A stretch of DNA of 5,688 nt from Ardenticatenales bacterium (GTDB taxonomy: Bacteria > Chloroflexota > Anaerolineae > Ardenticatenales > Ardenticatenaceae). The stretch's first letter is position 1, and each line of letters opens with the position of its first letter. Positions 5,616-5,688 of the stretch are shown here, piece by piece. The position numbers were made by a program, and so were the translations under genes. Where the stretch lies: assembly GCA_013812995.1 (NCBI GenBank), contig JACCSL010000750.1, positions 1-5,688 of the forward strand. Reading direction: 5' to 3'. The notes under the pieces are model-generated. The model searched no databases. It saw only the letters and a program-made list of their open reading frames with translations, and had not been told where the DNA came from.

Positions 5616-5688
5616 ATGAGCGAGATACCGATGTTGGCCCCCGAAATACGTGCGGCGCTTCCTGCGGAGGCGCACGCGTATCTGGCGG
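5616..5688 (+). CDS. N-terminus of an IS66-like transposase (partial, cut by the window end)
   Basis: ATG at 5616 opens a frame that runs to the window edge, giving 24 residues: MSEIPMLAPEIRAALPAEAH then AYLA. The pattern 'LxPEIRAALPAEAxAYLA' resembles the start of IS66-family transposases of Chloroflexota, in which a coiled coil, zinc-binding and DDE region follow. That is recalled family knowledge, and the visible part has no catalytic residue, so the assignment is provisional. An in-frame TAA at 5604 excludes an earlier start. AAGG at 5610-5613 is only two bases from the ATG and is a poor ribosome binding site. GTAA at 5603-5606 could belong to an IS66 end, whose termini often begin GTAA, but nothing else confirms an element boundary. 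Confidence 0.5.
   Translation, partial: MSEIPMLAPEIRAALPAEAHAYLA

Overview
The window looks like a piece of a high-GC chromosome from a soil- or heat-associated bacterium. The mix of a GAF/PAS histidine kinase, a Uma2-type protein, a free-standing IS630-like DNA-binding domain and the start of an IS66-like transposase fits Chloroflexota, perhaps Ktedonobacteria. This assignment rests on gene content and protein style only and is tentative. No rRNA, tRNA or CRISPR array is visible.

Left part (1-3741): three plus-strand genes with gaps of 12 and 10 bases look like one operon. They encode a six-helix membrane protein of unknown function, an OmpR/PhoB-type response regulator with all key residues, and a 754-residue membrane histidine kinase (six N-terminal helices, coiled coil, GAF, PAS, HisKA, HATPase_c). 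The regulator and kinase are a cognate two-component pair. The kinase has almost no extracytoplasmic sequence, so its signal is probably sensed in the membrane or by the cytoplasmic GAF/PAS domains. The first gene could be a sensory partner or an effector. It is richer in A/T than the two signalling genes.

Middle (3742-4794): a Uma2/DUF820 gene of the PD-(D/E)XK nuclease superfamily converges on the kinase gene with only 3 bases between the stop codons. Upstream of it, on the same minus strand, lies a 76-residue two-helix membrane protein. That gene has a good promoter placed so close to its ATG that the mRNA should be leaderless.

Right part (4795-5688): a 151-residue protein matches only the DNA-binding half of an IS630-type transposase. 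It has its own strong ribosome binding site and ends before a strong bidirectional terminator, so it looks like a stand-alone gene. A 41-residue minus-strand ORF converges on the same terminator. Its putative promoter has a run of eight G/C pairs inside the spacer, which makes it a candidate phase-variable promoter. The last 73 bases begin a plus-strand gene whose N-terminus resembles IS66-family transposases of Chloroflexota; it is cut by the window end.

No unmistakably new multi-gene system is present. The best leads are the solo IS630-type DNA-binding protein, the G8-tract promoter with its small gene, the recurring leaderless-type starts, and the unknown membrane protein tied to the two-component pair.
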